Shown: positions 38,001-46,583 of the stretch, one piece after another
Layout: each line of letters opens with the position of its first letter
How positions within the stretch are numbered: the first letter of the stretch is position 1
From: Andalucia godoyi
Taxonomy: Eukaryota; Discoba; Jakobea; Jakobida; Andaluciidae
DNA: 64,000 nucleotides
NCBI GenBank assembly: GCA_009859145.1
Contig: VRVR01000026.1
Location: 186,001-250,000 of the forward strand
Direction: 5' to 3'
Notes under the pieces: model-generated
What the model saw: the letters and a program-made list of their open reading frames with translations, nothing else
The model's database searches: none
Told to the model about the DNA's origin: nothing
Translations under genes and position numbers: made by a program

Positions 38001-38192
38001 GTTCTTATCCGGAGTACCAGAAGCGAACAAAGCCGTTTTGAAAGGCTGGTCCTTCAGCTTCGCGGGCTGGGGAGGGGCTAAAGGATGCTCATACTCGCCA
38101 CACGAAACAAGCGAGTTGGCCATCGCGGAACGTGCGTTCCGTTTCTGTAGAGCATAGTCTACTTTCCGCGGAGCCCACGCTGTATTATCCAT
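35064..38192 (-). CDS. VPS35L: VPS35L (C16orf62) homolog, retriever complex scaffold
   Basis: A single 1042-residue frame from ATG 38192. The N-terminal 200 residues are low-complexity with a conserved D-P-L-S-D-P-L-S box and K-I-L-A-K-Y-T-T-S-V-E-I-P-V. The helical solenoid then matches C16orf62 block by block: V-I-Q-A-C-K-M-L-S-D-T-S-V-P-S-F-Y-P-S, L-D-T-F-G-R-L-V-Y-E-R-V, W-L-F-K-I-A-S-I-R-E-L-I-P-R, V-R-G-I-G-N-P-L-I, A-R-L-Y-A-L-R-V-G, L-N-E-D-E-K-R-N-L, V-V-P-G-H-P-E-K-G and N-V-D-S-N-D-V-L-F. VPS35L, with VPS26C and VPS29, forms retriever, which recycles endosomal cargo with the CCC and WASH complexes. The near-complete length and conserved order make this a firm call. Confidence 0.92.
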   Translation of the reverse strand: MDNTAWAPRKVDYALQKRNARSAMANSLVSCGEYEHPLAPPQPAKLKDQPFKTALFASGTPDKNSQNNGYNNNSKNSAPQAAAKHSPGAEDDDEDVVDPLSDPLSSTTNQNSNGAGGSISSSPLSAPLGPSAVVGSMSNDMNASEILRTTAGIETQQSGHGIQLGSAPVMWGDRKSKILAKYTTSVEIPVANFVDDTADKGPVRLADKTQSRLHLLEGSATPASENEGQRVQIMNQQQLTGHIEKLHDMLISAWDEEDRVGSLRVVIQACKMLSDTSVPSFYPSLFVLATEILDTFGRLVYERVRKRAVEIDPRTGRPATKLPDDFTPSDVSPDAQEVTRNWLFKIASIRELIPRIYVEMSLLRMYHFIDPMAMRGHLVRLCSSVRGIGNPLIANYARLYALRVGIRNIADGEYLSSLINDAIRFSDNSLHRPILEFVFACGCHSKVPLSDFLNLYDRYIIPRIRQPVAAVTASSEASGTKIDSSLSYFKSDPTAKGLGETKEPLDYVYVDELLASYSAAQIASQIETLIQIAKNTNTCCRLVDSLADKAVLGNMPKPMKRKLVREAWRECSALSQASIYFYLDAAKKLCRFIALAFGAPELNEVLGDVRDTAFRFRSQEGNVPESNDNEKKGSVMKKNEKADGLYGETVEDKVFDVVKMILGVGRDDLPSFLSQLLVSEHFVPLLDLIPRASKLDLFKALLAILLYSKDQTEVNFGDPVLVNITLNLLKQLYDSLDLAQFSLNEDEKRNLVHFISTFVLLVLRKTHSLHTTPAEFMELMPVLVECRAAFPSLDAVQIKLVWASHQLLVQSMKRSHTSEMKDLQRACVAFAHISIPSLPVSKDRVRCYATTGMLALGCGLIPSAEALFRMAIAGFLEADDSILSSSDEDIVSLISLVASCLVVVPGHPEKGGAYLLKGFVNACLSENDGSDDAAMNLDAAQRVLVYSSSLRAIHALLQGKLPYHLRNVDSNDVLFAADPKYREDMISLGATLVQAITSILQKDAASVPLKTRQFTLNTLKDVSDLDRLPVLSAWISAEQVKK

Positions 38193-38805
38193 GAATCACA
38201 AAGCAAGAATGGGGGAAAGTCCGCCTTGAACAAAATGCCCTTTTTTCTCTTTCTTCTCCTTTCTCAATAAACGAAATGAAATAATGAAAAAATATATCAG
38301 GAGCAAAAGGAGAAATGGGGCATTCTTTAGGACTTTCAGGTTGCATGAGCAATTGAGCAAGCGGAGTCCCTGAAACCTCGGCATCAAGGCATCATGATTG
38401 ATGCTATGAATCGGGGGAGTCATAGTAAACCTACTTAAAAAACCCTTCAACCCAAACGTCTGCTGGATGGCTGTGAATACCACCGGATAGTAAGGCTGAA
38501 GGTGTGTAGTCGTCGACATTGCTGCTGAATGAAAAAGGCCGACCTTTTTCCCTCTGCAGATTGCAGCTACCGTTTGTTGTTGTTGTTGGTTCCAATGCAG
38601 AATTGTATATGGGAGGGTCAGCAATGATTAGCCATGCATAGCATACAATGTAGACGCAATGTGGTTGTAGATTGTACAGTACAGTCAGGGACAAAGGACG
38701 GAATTTGATGAAAGAAGGAAGCAAGGGGCGGGGCAAGGCAGTTCTTCTCGCCTGTCTCCACTGGCCATCTATGCCTAAGCCTATTCCTATATCTATGCCA
38801 ACGGG
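38193..38805. other. Upstream region of VPS35L, no gene seen
   Basis: About 600 bp between two minus-strand genes. Short ORFs only, none protein-like. It probably holds the VPS35L promoter and the terminator side of nothing larger. Confidence 0.45.
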
Positions 38806-39570
38806 CTACGAATAGTCATAGATTGAGCTCATTCGTTCAGCATACTGCGATGCGACAACATGCAGTTGGGGGTGTTCCTGTCGAAGGAGCTCCTGGATGA
38901 AGGATTCAAAGATGACATCGCGGTCATTGCAGTCTTCCTTGATCTTATAGTGGAGAATTCCTGCGTTGTTTGCAGAGTGGTCGACGATGATCTCCATCAG
39001 AATAAGCACATTGTTGAGCGTATGGCCTGAAAAATAAAAGATCTTGCGTGGACCGACTGTTCGAACTGCAGTGCCCATGATATTGTAGGAATGAAGTCTA
39101 TGCACCAGCGACCTCTCATTGTTGAAAAACACATTACCCAGATGACAAAAGAACGAATTGGTGTCTTCAATCGACTGCCACATGTCGAAATACATTTCTT
39201 TCGATATGGAAGCAGCAGGACAGAAGATCGTAATCCGAACAACCTTGACGGTTTCCCCAAGCGCATTCTTCGCCATGATCGTCTCTTCCTCAACGATCGG
39301 GCGGTTAAACGACCCGCATTCCTGAGGTTGGATATATGACACGACTCGCTTCGTCGAGTCTGCATCGGAATCTGTAAATGCAGTCGAGTACGAAGACGAA
39401 GCAGCGGAAGAGGAGGATGGCGTGGCGGAATGGACGTTTCCGGAAGCATGGTGGTGGGCTGTCATGGAGTGTGGATGACAGTCGTGATCCCGCATCGGCT
39501 GCGAATACGACCTGGCGTTGTGGTCAGCACCAAAATAGGAGGGATAAGAAGAAGACTTGTTGTCCGTCAT
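38806..39570 (-). CDS. Stand-alone beta-adaptin appendage (B2-adapt-app_C)-like protein
   Basis: 254 aa from ATG 39570. The first 80 residues are Ser/His/Tyr-rich and disordered. From about residue 120 the sequence follows the C-terminal subdomain of beta-adaptin appendages: K-E-M-Y-F-D-M-W-Q-S-I-E-D-T-N (family F-x-x-x-W-x-x-I/L), L-V-H-R-L-H-S-Y-N-I, a strand block R-K-I-F-Y-F-S-G-H-T-L-N-N-V-L-I-L-M-E-I, and I-L-H-Y-K-I-K-E-D ... V-I-F-E-S-F-I-Q-E-L-L. In AP-1/AP-2/AP-4 beta subunits this domain sits at the end of a large trunk-plus-hinge protein and binds clathrin and accessory proteins. Here no trunk is present: the protein starts with its own disordered head. It could be an accessory or competitor in vesicle coats. 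Identification is by eye. Confidence 0.55.
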   Translation of the reverse strand: MTDNKSSSYPSYFGADHNARSYSQPMRDHDCHPHSMTAHHHASGNVHSATPSSSSAASSSYSTAFTDSDADSTKRVVSYIQPQECGSFNRPIVEEETIMAKNALGETVKVVRITIFCPAASISKEMYFDMWQSIEDTNSFFCHLGNVFFNNERSLVHRLHSYNIMGTAVRTVGPRKIFYFSGHTLNNVLILMEIIVDHSANNAGILHYKIKEDCNDRDVIFESFIQELLRQEHPQLHVVASQYAERMSSIYDYS

Positions 39571-39813
39571 TCTCGACGCTGACGCCGTCTACCTCGCCGC
39601 TGCAAGTCAATTTGAATGAAAAGTGATTGGACGATAATCAAATACAAAAGACACAGACGAGGAATTAAAAAAAAAAAAGAAAAAGAAAGAAACAGTAAAA
39701 GAAGGTAAAATTGAGAGGGAAACGACGGAACGAAACGAACGGATGATGTTTTCCAATGAGATCCGCCTTTTTGTCATTTGTTCTAATCGGGAAGTTTGCT
39801 GGCCTCCATTCGA

Positions 39814-40405
39814 ATGGTGACGTCAGCTCCCATCGACGATACCTTTTCCTTTGCTTGCATGTTCAACAAGCAATGGTGGTGCTCTGACTTCCGAGCCGGA
39901 CCGCCGCCGCACGTATGTCTTGCAGAAACAGCAAGTGAAATGATTGTGGATGTATTTTTCGGTTGGCCGTCTTTTCCACGAAGAGCTAACAAAAAAATGC
40001 TTACCTGTGTTTTCAATTATTTTTGCATCCTACTTCCGAAATTCGCAGACTTCAGGGATGGCTTTTGAAGGGCAAGCGGCGGATGCGATGCAAGACCGTG
40101 TGCCAGATGCTGTCGTGGGTGCTGGCGCCATTGTGAGTTTCATCAGCGATTGTTGCACAAAAACACAAGAGTTCTGGGATCTGCGAGAGCAGGCCGCGAT
40201 CGTCGCGGAAGAATACACTTCCAAGACACGTGACACAGCCGGCGAACGACAACGGGCATATCAGTATGAGAAACGTTTCTTTTACTATTCTACACACGCA
40301 ATGGGAAGACGCAGAACAGCTGCATATTCGCATCTAGACGGCTCCTCGACTTTGACAACCTCTTCCGTTGCACCGCACTCAATCCTGACCACCATGGATC
40401 GTTGA
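39814..40405 (+). CDS. Small two-exon protein (about 151 aa), unknown
   Basis: Exons 39814-39912 and 40049-40405, joined in phase 0 by a GTATGT donor and an A-T-T-C-G-C-A-G acceptor. Exon 1 encodes M-V-T-S-A-P-I-D-D-T-F-S-F-A-C-M-F-N-K-Q plus a W-W-C-S-D-F-R segment; exon 2 encodes an acidic/neutral helical region (F-E-G-Q-A-A-D-A-M-Q-D-R-V-P-D-A) and S-F-I-S-D-C-C-T-K-T-Q-E-F-W-D-L-R-E-Q. Cysteines are few and unpaired. The last 120 bp are antisense to the end of the glucosidase II beta gene, so either the two coding regions overlap tail-to-tail or this gene ends earlier by an unseen splice. No family recognised. Confidence 0.45.
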
Positions 40406-41725
40406 GGACCTTGCCAACAGCGGTCTCCATTGGTGAACTTCATGACGTTGTCTCCACTCTTGGCAACCCAGGACGGCTTGTCGAACTTTCCAAGCGTCGA
40501 AATGAGCCGCCCGGACTTGTCTCGCTGGTCAACTGCCTCAAATGGTCGGATTTGGTACGAGTACTCGTGGGTTTCGAATGTCAACGGCTGCTTGTAATAA
40601 GCCACATACTCCCGACGTGGACCAAAATCGTGTGCCAGAAAATCCGTGATTTCCGACATTTCAGAGCGAAGCGTGCTCAGATTTTTTTCCATCTCGGCGA
40701 CCTTGGCCTTTGCGTACTCTAGCGCTGCAAAAACGAAGAACAACCACCGTGAGACAACAAAGACACGATCAAATCCAACAACAAAAAAAGAAAAAAAAAG
40801 AAGATCCTGCGGAAAGAGAATACGTACCTAATTGCCGTTCACCCTTGTAGTTTTGCCACATTTCCACGATGTGCGCAGTCGCTGCATTCAGTCGTCCAAG
40901 AACCTGTTCCTTGAGCCACGGAACCAGCATCGTCGACTCGGTAATACTTTCCTTTTCAGCTTCTGCTGGGGCCTGCTCCTGCGCTTGAGCTGCTTGCGCA
41001 TCGTCCGTCTTTTCCTGTGATGACTCATCGCTCGCTGCAACAGATGCGTCTTCCTCACGCTCCTTCTCGTCGCGTTTGGCTCGCTCATCCACGTCCTCGA
41101 GGACTCTCAAGTCCTCCTTTGCAGACTCGAGATCCTTTTGAGCAGTTCCCACATGCATCTCAAGAGTTCCCTTCCGCGATGCATAATCCGAGTACTTTGC
41201 AAGCCCTTCTTTAATCTTTGCTTCTCGCTGCTGAAGCCCAATCGCCCGAGCTTCCGTCTGGGCTTGCAGCTCACGATGCCGGACCTCTGCAGCCTGAACA
41301 CACGTGTTTGGGCACACTTTGGAGACCGGCACAAGATCAGAAACACCAACCACCGAAGCATCCGACTCATCAGAGCCATCGCAGCAGTCACAGACACTAT
41401 CCATAACGTACGCAGACCGGATATACTTCCCTTCAAAGTGTTCATTTCGGCACCAAAACGTCGAGGCTTCATGCAAATGGGCACATGCTGAAGTCCCACG
41501 TTCATCCGAGCCATCAGCACAGTGGCAATAATCATCGTTCACATTTTCAATCGGAATTTCGCGCGACCCATCGAAGCACCGGAATGTGGAGGAGATGTAA
41601 TGCGACACTTGACTCGGATGGACACCGTACTCCCGACGCGTCAGCAAAGATGCAGAAACCGCAACAATCGCAAAACTCAATAATAAGAACACAAACGATG
41701 GAGCATCTACACGCGGCCGAACCAT
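40285..41725 (-). CDS. PRKCSH: Glucosidase II beta subunit (PRKCSH/GTB1)
   Basis: Two exons, 41725-40828 and 40724-40285, with donor GTACGTAT and acceptor TTTTTGCAG, joining G/CG into Ala, giving about 445 aa. A signal peptide (S-F-V-F-L-L-L-S-F-A-I-V-A-V-S-A) is followed by the two LDL-receptor-A-like repeats of the G2B domain (F-R-C-F-D-G ... N-D-D-Y-C-H-C-A-D-G-S-D-E and V-C-D-C-C-D-G-S-D-E-S-D), a Glu-rich coiled coil, and a C-terminal MRH domain (Y-Q-I-R-P-F-E-A-V-D-Q ... D-R-C-W-Q-G-P-Q-R-S ... E-P-S-R-C-E-Y). The beta subunit anchors and guides the alpha glucosidase that trims glucose from N-glycans in the ER. The two cysteines of the first MRH disulfide seem replaced, and no HDEL-type retrieval signal is present at the end. 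Confidence 0.9.
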
Positions 41726-42198
41726 TGCCTATGCTGCGCTAACAAAAAAATAACAAACAAAACAAACCAATCATTGAACAGGACACAATCAAAGGAAGAA
41801 GAAAAAAACCGCAGTCGAAAACTCCAAAAGTCGTGCTCGAAAAGCAAAACACTCGACACAATGGACACGTCAAAAAGAAAAGAAACCAAGGATGACAAAT
41901 GCTTAGGATCACGTGATGCTGCCTGCTATCCGTTATGTACGCAGGTCACGCTGCCCGAGCGTTTATCGGCAGGTCTCGCAGCTTAGCTTGTCCTTCCAAA
42001 GGCACTTTTGGAATTTTTGTTTTCAATGTTAAAAAGAAACGAAACCCAGAAAGAGGATTAAGAGAAAGAAAGAAAGAAAGAGAGAGAGAGAGGAGAAAGG
42101 AAAGCATCAAAAGGAAAACAACAAAAAAGGAAGAATAGAATTGGAGAGAGAAATTTTGAGGGAGAATCGAGAATCAGGTAACGGCGATTCAGACGCAA
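41726..42198. other. Divergent intergenic region, purine-rich
   Basis: About 470 bp between glucosidase II beta and the next plus-strand gene. It includes a GAAA/GA-rich tract (42061-42110) close to the downstream start. Confidence 0.5.
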
Positions 42199-44853
42199 AT
42201 GACTCAAGATTCCGGATTCACGTGCCAAGTTTACATTGATGTGCATGCGGCGGTTCAGCATGTGATTCCGCATCCTGCACCTCTCTCTCATCTGAGAATT
42301 GAAATGCGAATGTTCGGCCAGAGGCTCAAGTCTCCTCCGTATCCAGCTGTTGAAGTCCTGGAGTTTGTCGACACGGCAGGCTATGATTCCGCATCGTCGT
42401 CCTCGACTTCCCCGAATCATGGAGCAAATGCGAATGCGAACAATCACATCAATACTCTTGATACAAACAACCGCTCCCATTCCACAAGCAGTGCTGCCGT
42501 TTCGCCCTATGCGGTGGGCCTGCTGGATTTTTCGTTCCAGGTTCCGTTCGCCGAAGCACGGACTCTTGAGGAATTTCGCAACTTGTTGAAACAAGAAAGG
42601 CTTTACATTGAAGTGAAGCAATACATGGTTGACGAGGACTCTGGCGAAACCGAGTGCCTGTTGCTTGGAAAGTGGTTCCGAAATGCATTCGATATCGTGT
42701 ACGCCTCAGACATGTCGGAGCGGCGGCATTCCAAGCATAGAATAGTACTCCAGCGATCCGATATTGAGCATCTTGGGTTTCCGGCGTGTAAGATGCTCGT
42801 ATCGTTCACGTGCTTCTCGCTATTGACAGAGCCATCCGATAAGCTGCTGGCTCGCGCGCGCGAAGTGGATCTGGACATGGATTCTGCAGAAACCGAGGAT
42901 CCTCTCCCGGTTTCAGATCGGCTTCGAACTTCGCTTACCCCCGTCGACTTTGATTATCCACTGACTCGAGAGAACTCCGGAAAGGGCTCTGAACACCCGT
43001 TTCGAGCGTCAGACGGATCGTTCTTTGAATCGGGGGATATTTTCGTGCATCGTTCCGGCATGAACGGACAAGAAGTCCAGGGAGGACAGGACGAAGCCAG
43101 TACAGGAGAGGACGATGCGGAAAACGAAGACGATACGGAAGACGAAGAGGAAGACGAACTGAAAGGAGCACGCGAAAGCCCGCACGCAAATGGTTATGAT
43201 GCGAAGTCCGATGACGATTCAGATTCGTACGAGTATGAAGATCTTCCACAGATATCCGATGCGATTCGCTCTTCATCATCGTCCCGCCCGTATTTGCGAG
43301 ATCATCTGGATTTTACGGTGTCGTCTGCTGTACCAGCCAACGCATCCAAGACATCAAACCCTCAGCGCGCCTCTTCAACCGCTCGTTCACAGAGCTCGGA
43401 GGCACTGCAGAATTCTTCTCGTTCATCCACCCTTGCCAAGCACGAAGATTTTGAAATTTCTTTGCATCCCCATTCTTCGTCATCACGGCAGCATTCCAAC
43501 AGCGGTGGCCTTACCAGCTCGAAGCCCTTCCCGCGAGACGGAGCATGGGCTGGCACTCTGGGATCTGTTGTCGCTTTTGATGATTCGTTCCGCCCAGAGG
43601 ATTTCGTAGTTGTTCACAATTCCAAGCATGGTATGGTGCCTGAACGAAGAAGGGAAAGTGCACGTATTGATATTCCTTCTCCGCAGCGTCCTGGATCAGA
43701 TTCGCTTCGGCGCAAGGAACCATATTCAAACGTATCCAAGCCCAATGCTCGTGCCACCCGGCAACCTGGTCGCAAAGTTGCAGCACAGCATCAGGAAGCG
43801 GCCGGAGACCGAGTGCGGGCTGAAAAAGATTCCAAGAGACGTCCTTCGAGCGCACCTCGTCGCTCTCCTGCAAAGGAAAAGCAACTCCGACCTCAGTCTG
43901 CCAGAATTTCCCCGCAGAAACAGCCACAACATGCTGTGCATCCTCAGCCAACTCGCATTGAAGAACCGGTGAAACTGACGAGAGAAGTGTTCAAGCGGCT
44001 GACGGCCCCGAAGCAGCTTCCTCCGGCTCCTTTGGATCCAAACGTGTACCCAATCCCGAGAATATCCACTCCGCGAAAGAAGTCTTCCGTGAAATCCGCC
44101 GGTTCGCGAAGCGCATCGCCGACGAAGCCAGAAAGAAAACATGCTATTGTGTCGGACGTTTGTGATGCCCGGACGGGAGAAACGAAGGGCTCTGTTCCTC
44201 CACGAGCGCCGTGCTCGTCTGTCTCCAAACAGCGTCCACCTCAAGCTTCTCCTGTTCAATCACCTGTCCGCCGGCGAGCATCTCCCCCTTCTGCAAGGCG
44301 GAAGAATGCCGCAGAGCAGAAGGACGCAGAAGAATTTCTGTTGGAAGTGAAGAAGAGAATTGACTCGTTCTTTGACGAGTATGCATGGCACAAGTATCTG
44401 TCCTCGGCTGTACCAAAAATAAGCACAGAGTCCTCAGGTTCTTCGGCAGCGCAGCGAGTGGAAGTTCAAAATATTCCTGCGTCCGACCCGACGAATTCCG
44501 TGCGAGAAGCGTTGCTCGATATTTACGGAAGACCAGAGAAAGTTCCTGAAAAGACGTTCGAAGACATGCTTCGAGATGCGAAGAAGGCTTTCTGGATAGC
44601 CCAGACCGAGGCTGCTGTTGATTCTGCGGGTCGCAAAGTGTCTCAGCATAAGGAAACTCGACACGAGATGAACAACATTGGCGCTGCTTCAGGAGCTGTG
44701 TTCGCGCGATACGTGGATTACCTCACCGGGAGAAAGACTCCTGCGGGCAAGCAAAAGAGGGGAGTGAAGAAGCCTGTTATCCCTGATGCAGACGGTCGTC
44801 GGAAGGAAGTTGACAAGACTGCTGCGAGGCTTCTGCGAAAGAAAAAGACATAA
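42199..44853 (+). CDS. Protein with N-terminal C2-like domain, possibly SPATA6-related (884 aa)
   Basis: ATG at 42199. Residues 8-175 look like a beta-sandwich with C-Q-V-Y-I-D-V-H-A-A-V, L-R-I-E-M-R-M-F-G-Q-R, L-D-F-S-F-Q-V-P-F, then L-Y-I-E-V-K-Q-Y-M and L-L-L-G-K-W-F, interrupted by a Ser/Asn insert (65-110). The order L-x-I-x-M-x-F-G-Q followed by a later F-x-F-x-x-P-F and L-x-x-E-x-x-Q resembles the N-terminal domain of SPATA6, a sperm/basal-body protein, but the match is weak. The middle is acidic (E-D-D-A-E-N-E-D-D-T-E-D-E-E-E-D-E) and then basic, Ser/Pro-rich and disordered. A helical block near residues 720-830 holds E-F-L-L-E-V-K-K-R-I-D-S-F-F-D-E-Y-A-W and K-T-F-E-D-M-L-R-D-A-K-K-A-F-W. 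A centriolar/axonemal role is possible, not shown. Confidence 0.6.
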   Translation: MTQDSGFTCQVYIDVHAAVQHVIPHPAPLSHLRIEMRMFGQRLKSPPYPAVEVLEFVDTAGYDSASSSSTSPNHGANANANNHINTLDTNNRSHSTSSAAVSPYAVGLLDFSFQVPFAEARTLEEFRNLLKQERLYIEVKQYMVDEDSGETECLLLGKWFRNAFDIVYASDMSERRHSKHRIVLQRSDIEHLGFPACKMLVSFTCFSLLTEPSDKLLARAREVDLDMDSAETEDPLPVSDRLRTSLTPVDFDYPLTRENSGKGSEHPFRASDGSFFESGDIFVHRSGMNGQEVQGGQDEASTGEDDAENEDDTEDEEEDELKGARESPHANGYDAKSDDDSDSYEYEDLPQISDAIRSSSSSRPYLRDHLDFTVSSAVPANASKTSNPQRASSTARSQSSEALQNSSRSSTLAKHEDFEISLHPHSSSSRQHSNSGGLTSSKPFPRDGAWAGTLGSVVAFDDSFRPEDFVVVHNSKHGMVPERRRESARIDIPSPQRPGSDSLRRKEPYSNVSKPNARATRQPGRKVAAQHQEAAGDRVRAEKDSKRRPSSAPRRSPAKEKQLRPQSARISPQKQPQHAVHPQPTRIEEPVKLTREVFKRLTAPKQLPPAPLDPNVYPIPRISTPRKKSSVKSAGSRSASPTKPERKHAIVSDVCDARTGETKGSVPPRAPCSSVSKQRPPQASPVQSPVRRRASPPSARRKNAAEQKDAEEFLLEVKKRIDSFFDEYAWHKYLSSAVPKISTESSGSSAAQRVEVQNIPASDPTNSVREALLDIYGRPEKVPEKTFEDMLRDAKKAFWIAQTEAAVDSAGRKVSQHKETRHEMNNIGAASGAVFARYVDYLTGRKTPAGKQKRGVKKPVIPDADGRRKEVDKTAARLLRKKKT

Positions 44854-45212
44854 TTAGCACCCGTTGCCGCAACCACCCAACTGCAAAAGAGAGGAGGGAA
44901 AAAAGATGTAAGTATTCTTGTCCGTGTTGCATCACCTCACATTCGTGACGTGGTGTCGATGCATTCGTCTTCTTCGAATTAACATTTAAAAAAGAAGAAT
45001 ATAAAAATACAGCCCACCAAAAAAGCCTTGGCAATTCCGACGTCCAAACGGGGGGCGAATGGGCCGGCGTGCAGCGTGCCCACTTCTTCGGGAAAGAGAC
45101 CTTTACTGCAAATAATACTCGTATGTACAATATGAGCATTTATCATAGCACAGAGTCTGCGCCGGCCGACAACGGAGACATGAAATAAGAATAGCTTATC
45201 AACTGCGGTTCA
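44854..45212. other. Convergent intergenic region
   Basis: About 360 bp between two stop codons; only short ORFs. Both 3' ends should lie here. Confidence 0.5.
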
Positions 45213-46112
45213 TCAGCTCTTTCTCAGTTGTTGCTCGTTCTCCATTTCTCGTTCCTTTGCATCCTTCAGCCTCTTTGTTCTTGCCTCCAGCTTTTCATGT
45301 TCCTCGATCTTTTCTTCCAGGATAGTGCGCACACGGTTCCAGTAGTTGATCTTCATTGCAAGACTCTGAGCTTTTGGCCAATCTCGCACCTCCACAGCCT
45401 CGGCGCAATTCACGTACAGCTCCTCGATCTGAAACTCTACGCTGTTCTGCAGCTCGTGAAACTCCGCAGAGCCAACTCGCGAGACCGCTGCATTTTCCAT
45501 GCAGTCCATCATTTCCATCAAAAAGTCCTGATCAAGGCTCCTGCCCATGGTCTCCTCTGACACCGCAGACCCGTTGATCATAAGAAGATAGTGCATGCGT
45601 GACACTGGGTCTCGTAAGGCACCGTACGCCTCATTCACAAACGATGACGCTTGATTTGCATTCTCCAAATTAGTTTGTGACGTCTTTGTCTCAGCACTCG
45701 AATGGCCACCACCACCACGACTACCACCTCCGGCAGCGGCTGCGGTGTGCTTATCCGGATGCAGGAGTCTCTGCATTCTCTTGAATGTCTTATCTAGCTC
45801 CGGGACATTTATCTTCAGCGTCTGCGGGATTGAAAACAGCGAAAAGTAGTCGATGGACGCCGGCGGACTTTGGACCGCAGAGCACGACGCACAAATCAGC
45901 TCATTTGGAAGAAGATAGGCCTTGCAATTCCAGCACATCCGGCTGATCGGAATCCTATGTGCACGAACATGCAATGTAGAATGCATGCGAGCGAACACAG
46001 ACGGTGTCTTCATCATCGAAAAGACACAACGCGAATCTTGCAGTGTTTTCCGGACAGAAGAAGCCATCACCATCCTCAGAGATCGTAGACACCACACATT
46101 ACCACGAAACAT
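45213..46112 (-). CDS. HSCB: HSCB/Jac1, mitochondrial Fe-S cluster J-protein co-chaperone
   Basis: The ATG at 46112 (299 aa) is chosen; the open frame further upstream has no conserved content. The first 55 residues are basic and poor in acidic residues, with a H-S-T-L motif, fitting a mitochondrial presequence. A zinc-binding module of the eukaryotic HSCB type follows: C-W-N-C-K (x12) I-C-A-S-C-S. The J domain has D-Y-F-S-L-F-S-I, the R-L-L-H-P-D-K-H signature (HPD), a Gly/Ser-rich insert after it, and V-N-E-A-Y-G-A-L-R-D-P-V-S-R-M-H-Y-L-L. The C-terminal three-helix bundle has Q-D-F-L-M-E-M-M-D and a long helical end. HSCB delivers ISCU-bound clusters to HSPA9-type Hsp70. The Gly-rich insert directly after HPD (about 25 residues) is unusual. 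Confidence 0.9.
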   Translation of the reverse strand: MFRGNVWCLRSLRMVMASSVRKTLQDSRCVFSMMKTPSVFARMHSTLHVRAHRIPISRMCWNCKAYLLPNELICASCSAVQSPPASIDYFSLFSIPQTLKINVPELDKTFKRMQRLLHPDKHTAAAAGGGSRGGGGHSSAETKTSQTNLENANQASSFVNEAYGALRDPVSRMHYLLMINGSAVSEETMGRSLDQDFLMEMMDCMENAAVSRVGSAEFHELQNSVEFQIEELYVNCAEAVEVRDWPKAQSLAMKINYWNRVRTILEEKIEEHEKLEARTKRLKDAKEREMENEQQLRKS

Positions 46113-46583
46113 GGCCACACAATCGAGAGTCGTCCGTATGTTGTAGTAGTACCACCGACCTGGAAAACCAAAAAACCTCAAAATTAAAAGTAAAAAAACC
46201 TCAGAAAACTCAAAAGAACATAAGACCAAAACGCAATTGAAAGCAAAGCCTTTTTTTCGATTCACGAAAGCCGAGGAATTCGAGCATTTTCGCGCACCGT
46301 AGTCGCTGACTTGATGCTACAGGCACCTTGTGTTCCCGATCATTTGCTGTGTGCATCAATGATAACGATCATCTTGGGGATTTGTTATGGCTATTCCATT
46401 GCCTTTATTCTTACATTAATTCTTTTTATATTAATTCTTTTGTGTGGTAGAGTGTATTGGTAAATCGCGACTGGGAGGCGCCGTCCAAGACAGAGAAGAA
46501 AAACCTTAAATCCAGAAATTAAAAAGGGGGGGAAAAAAAAGGAAAAAAAGGAAGGAAGAAAAAAGAAGGGAAAGAAAACAAGG
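46113..46583. other. Divergent intergenic region
   Basis: About 470 bp upstream of HSCB and TTLL9, ending in a G/A-rich tract (46517-46580) just before the TTLL9 ATG. No further gene seen. Confidence 0.5.

Noticed and set aside
42199-44853. Firm SPATA6 assignment
   Set aside because: Only the N-terminal layout is similar; I keep it as a low-confidence possibility because the rest is disordered.
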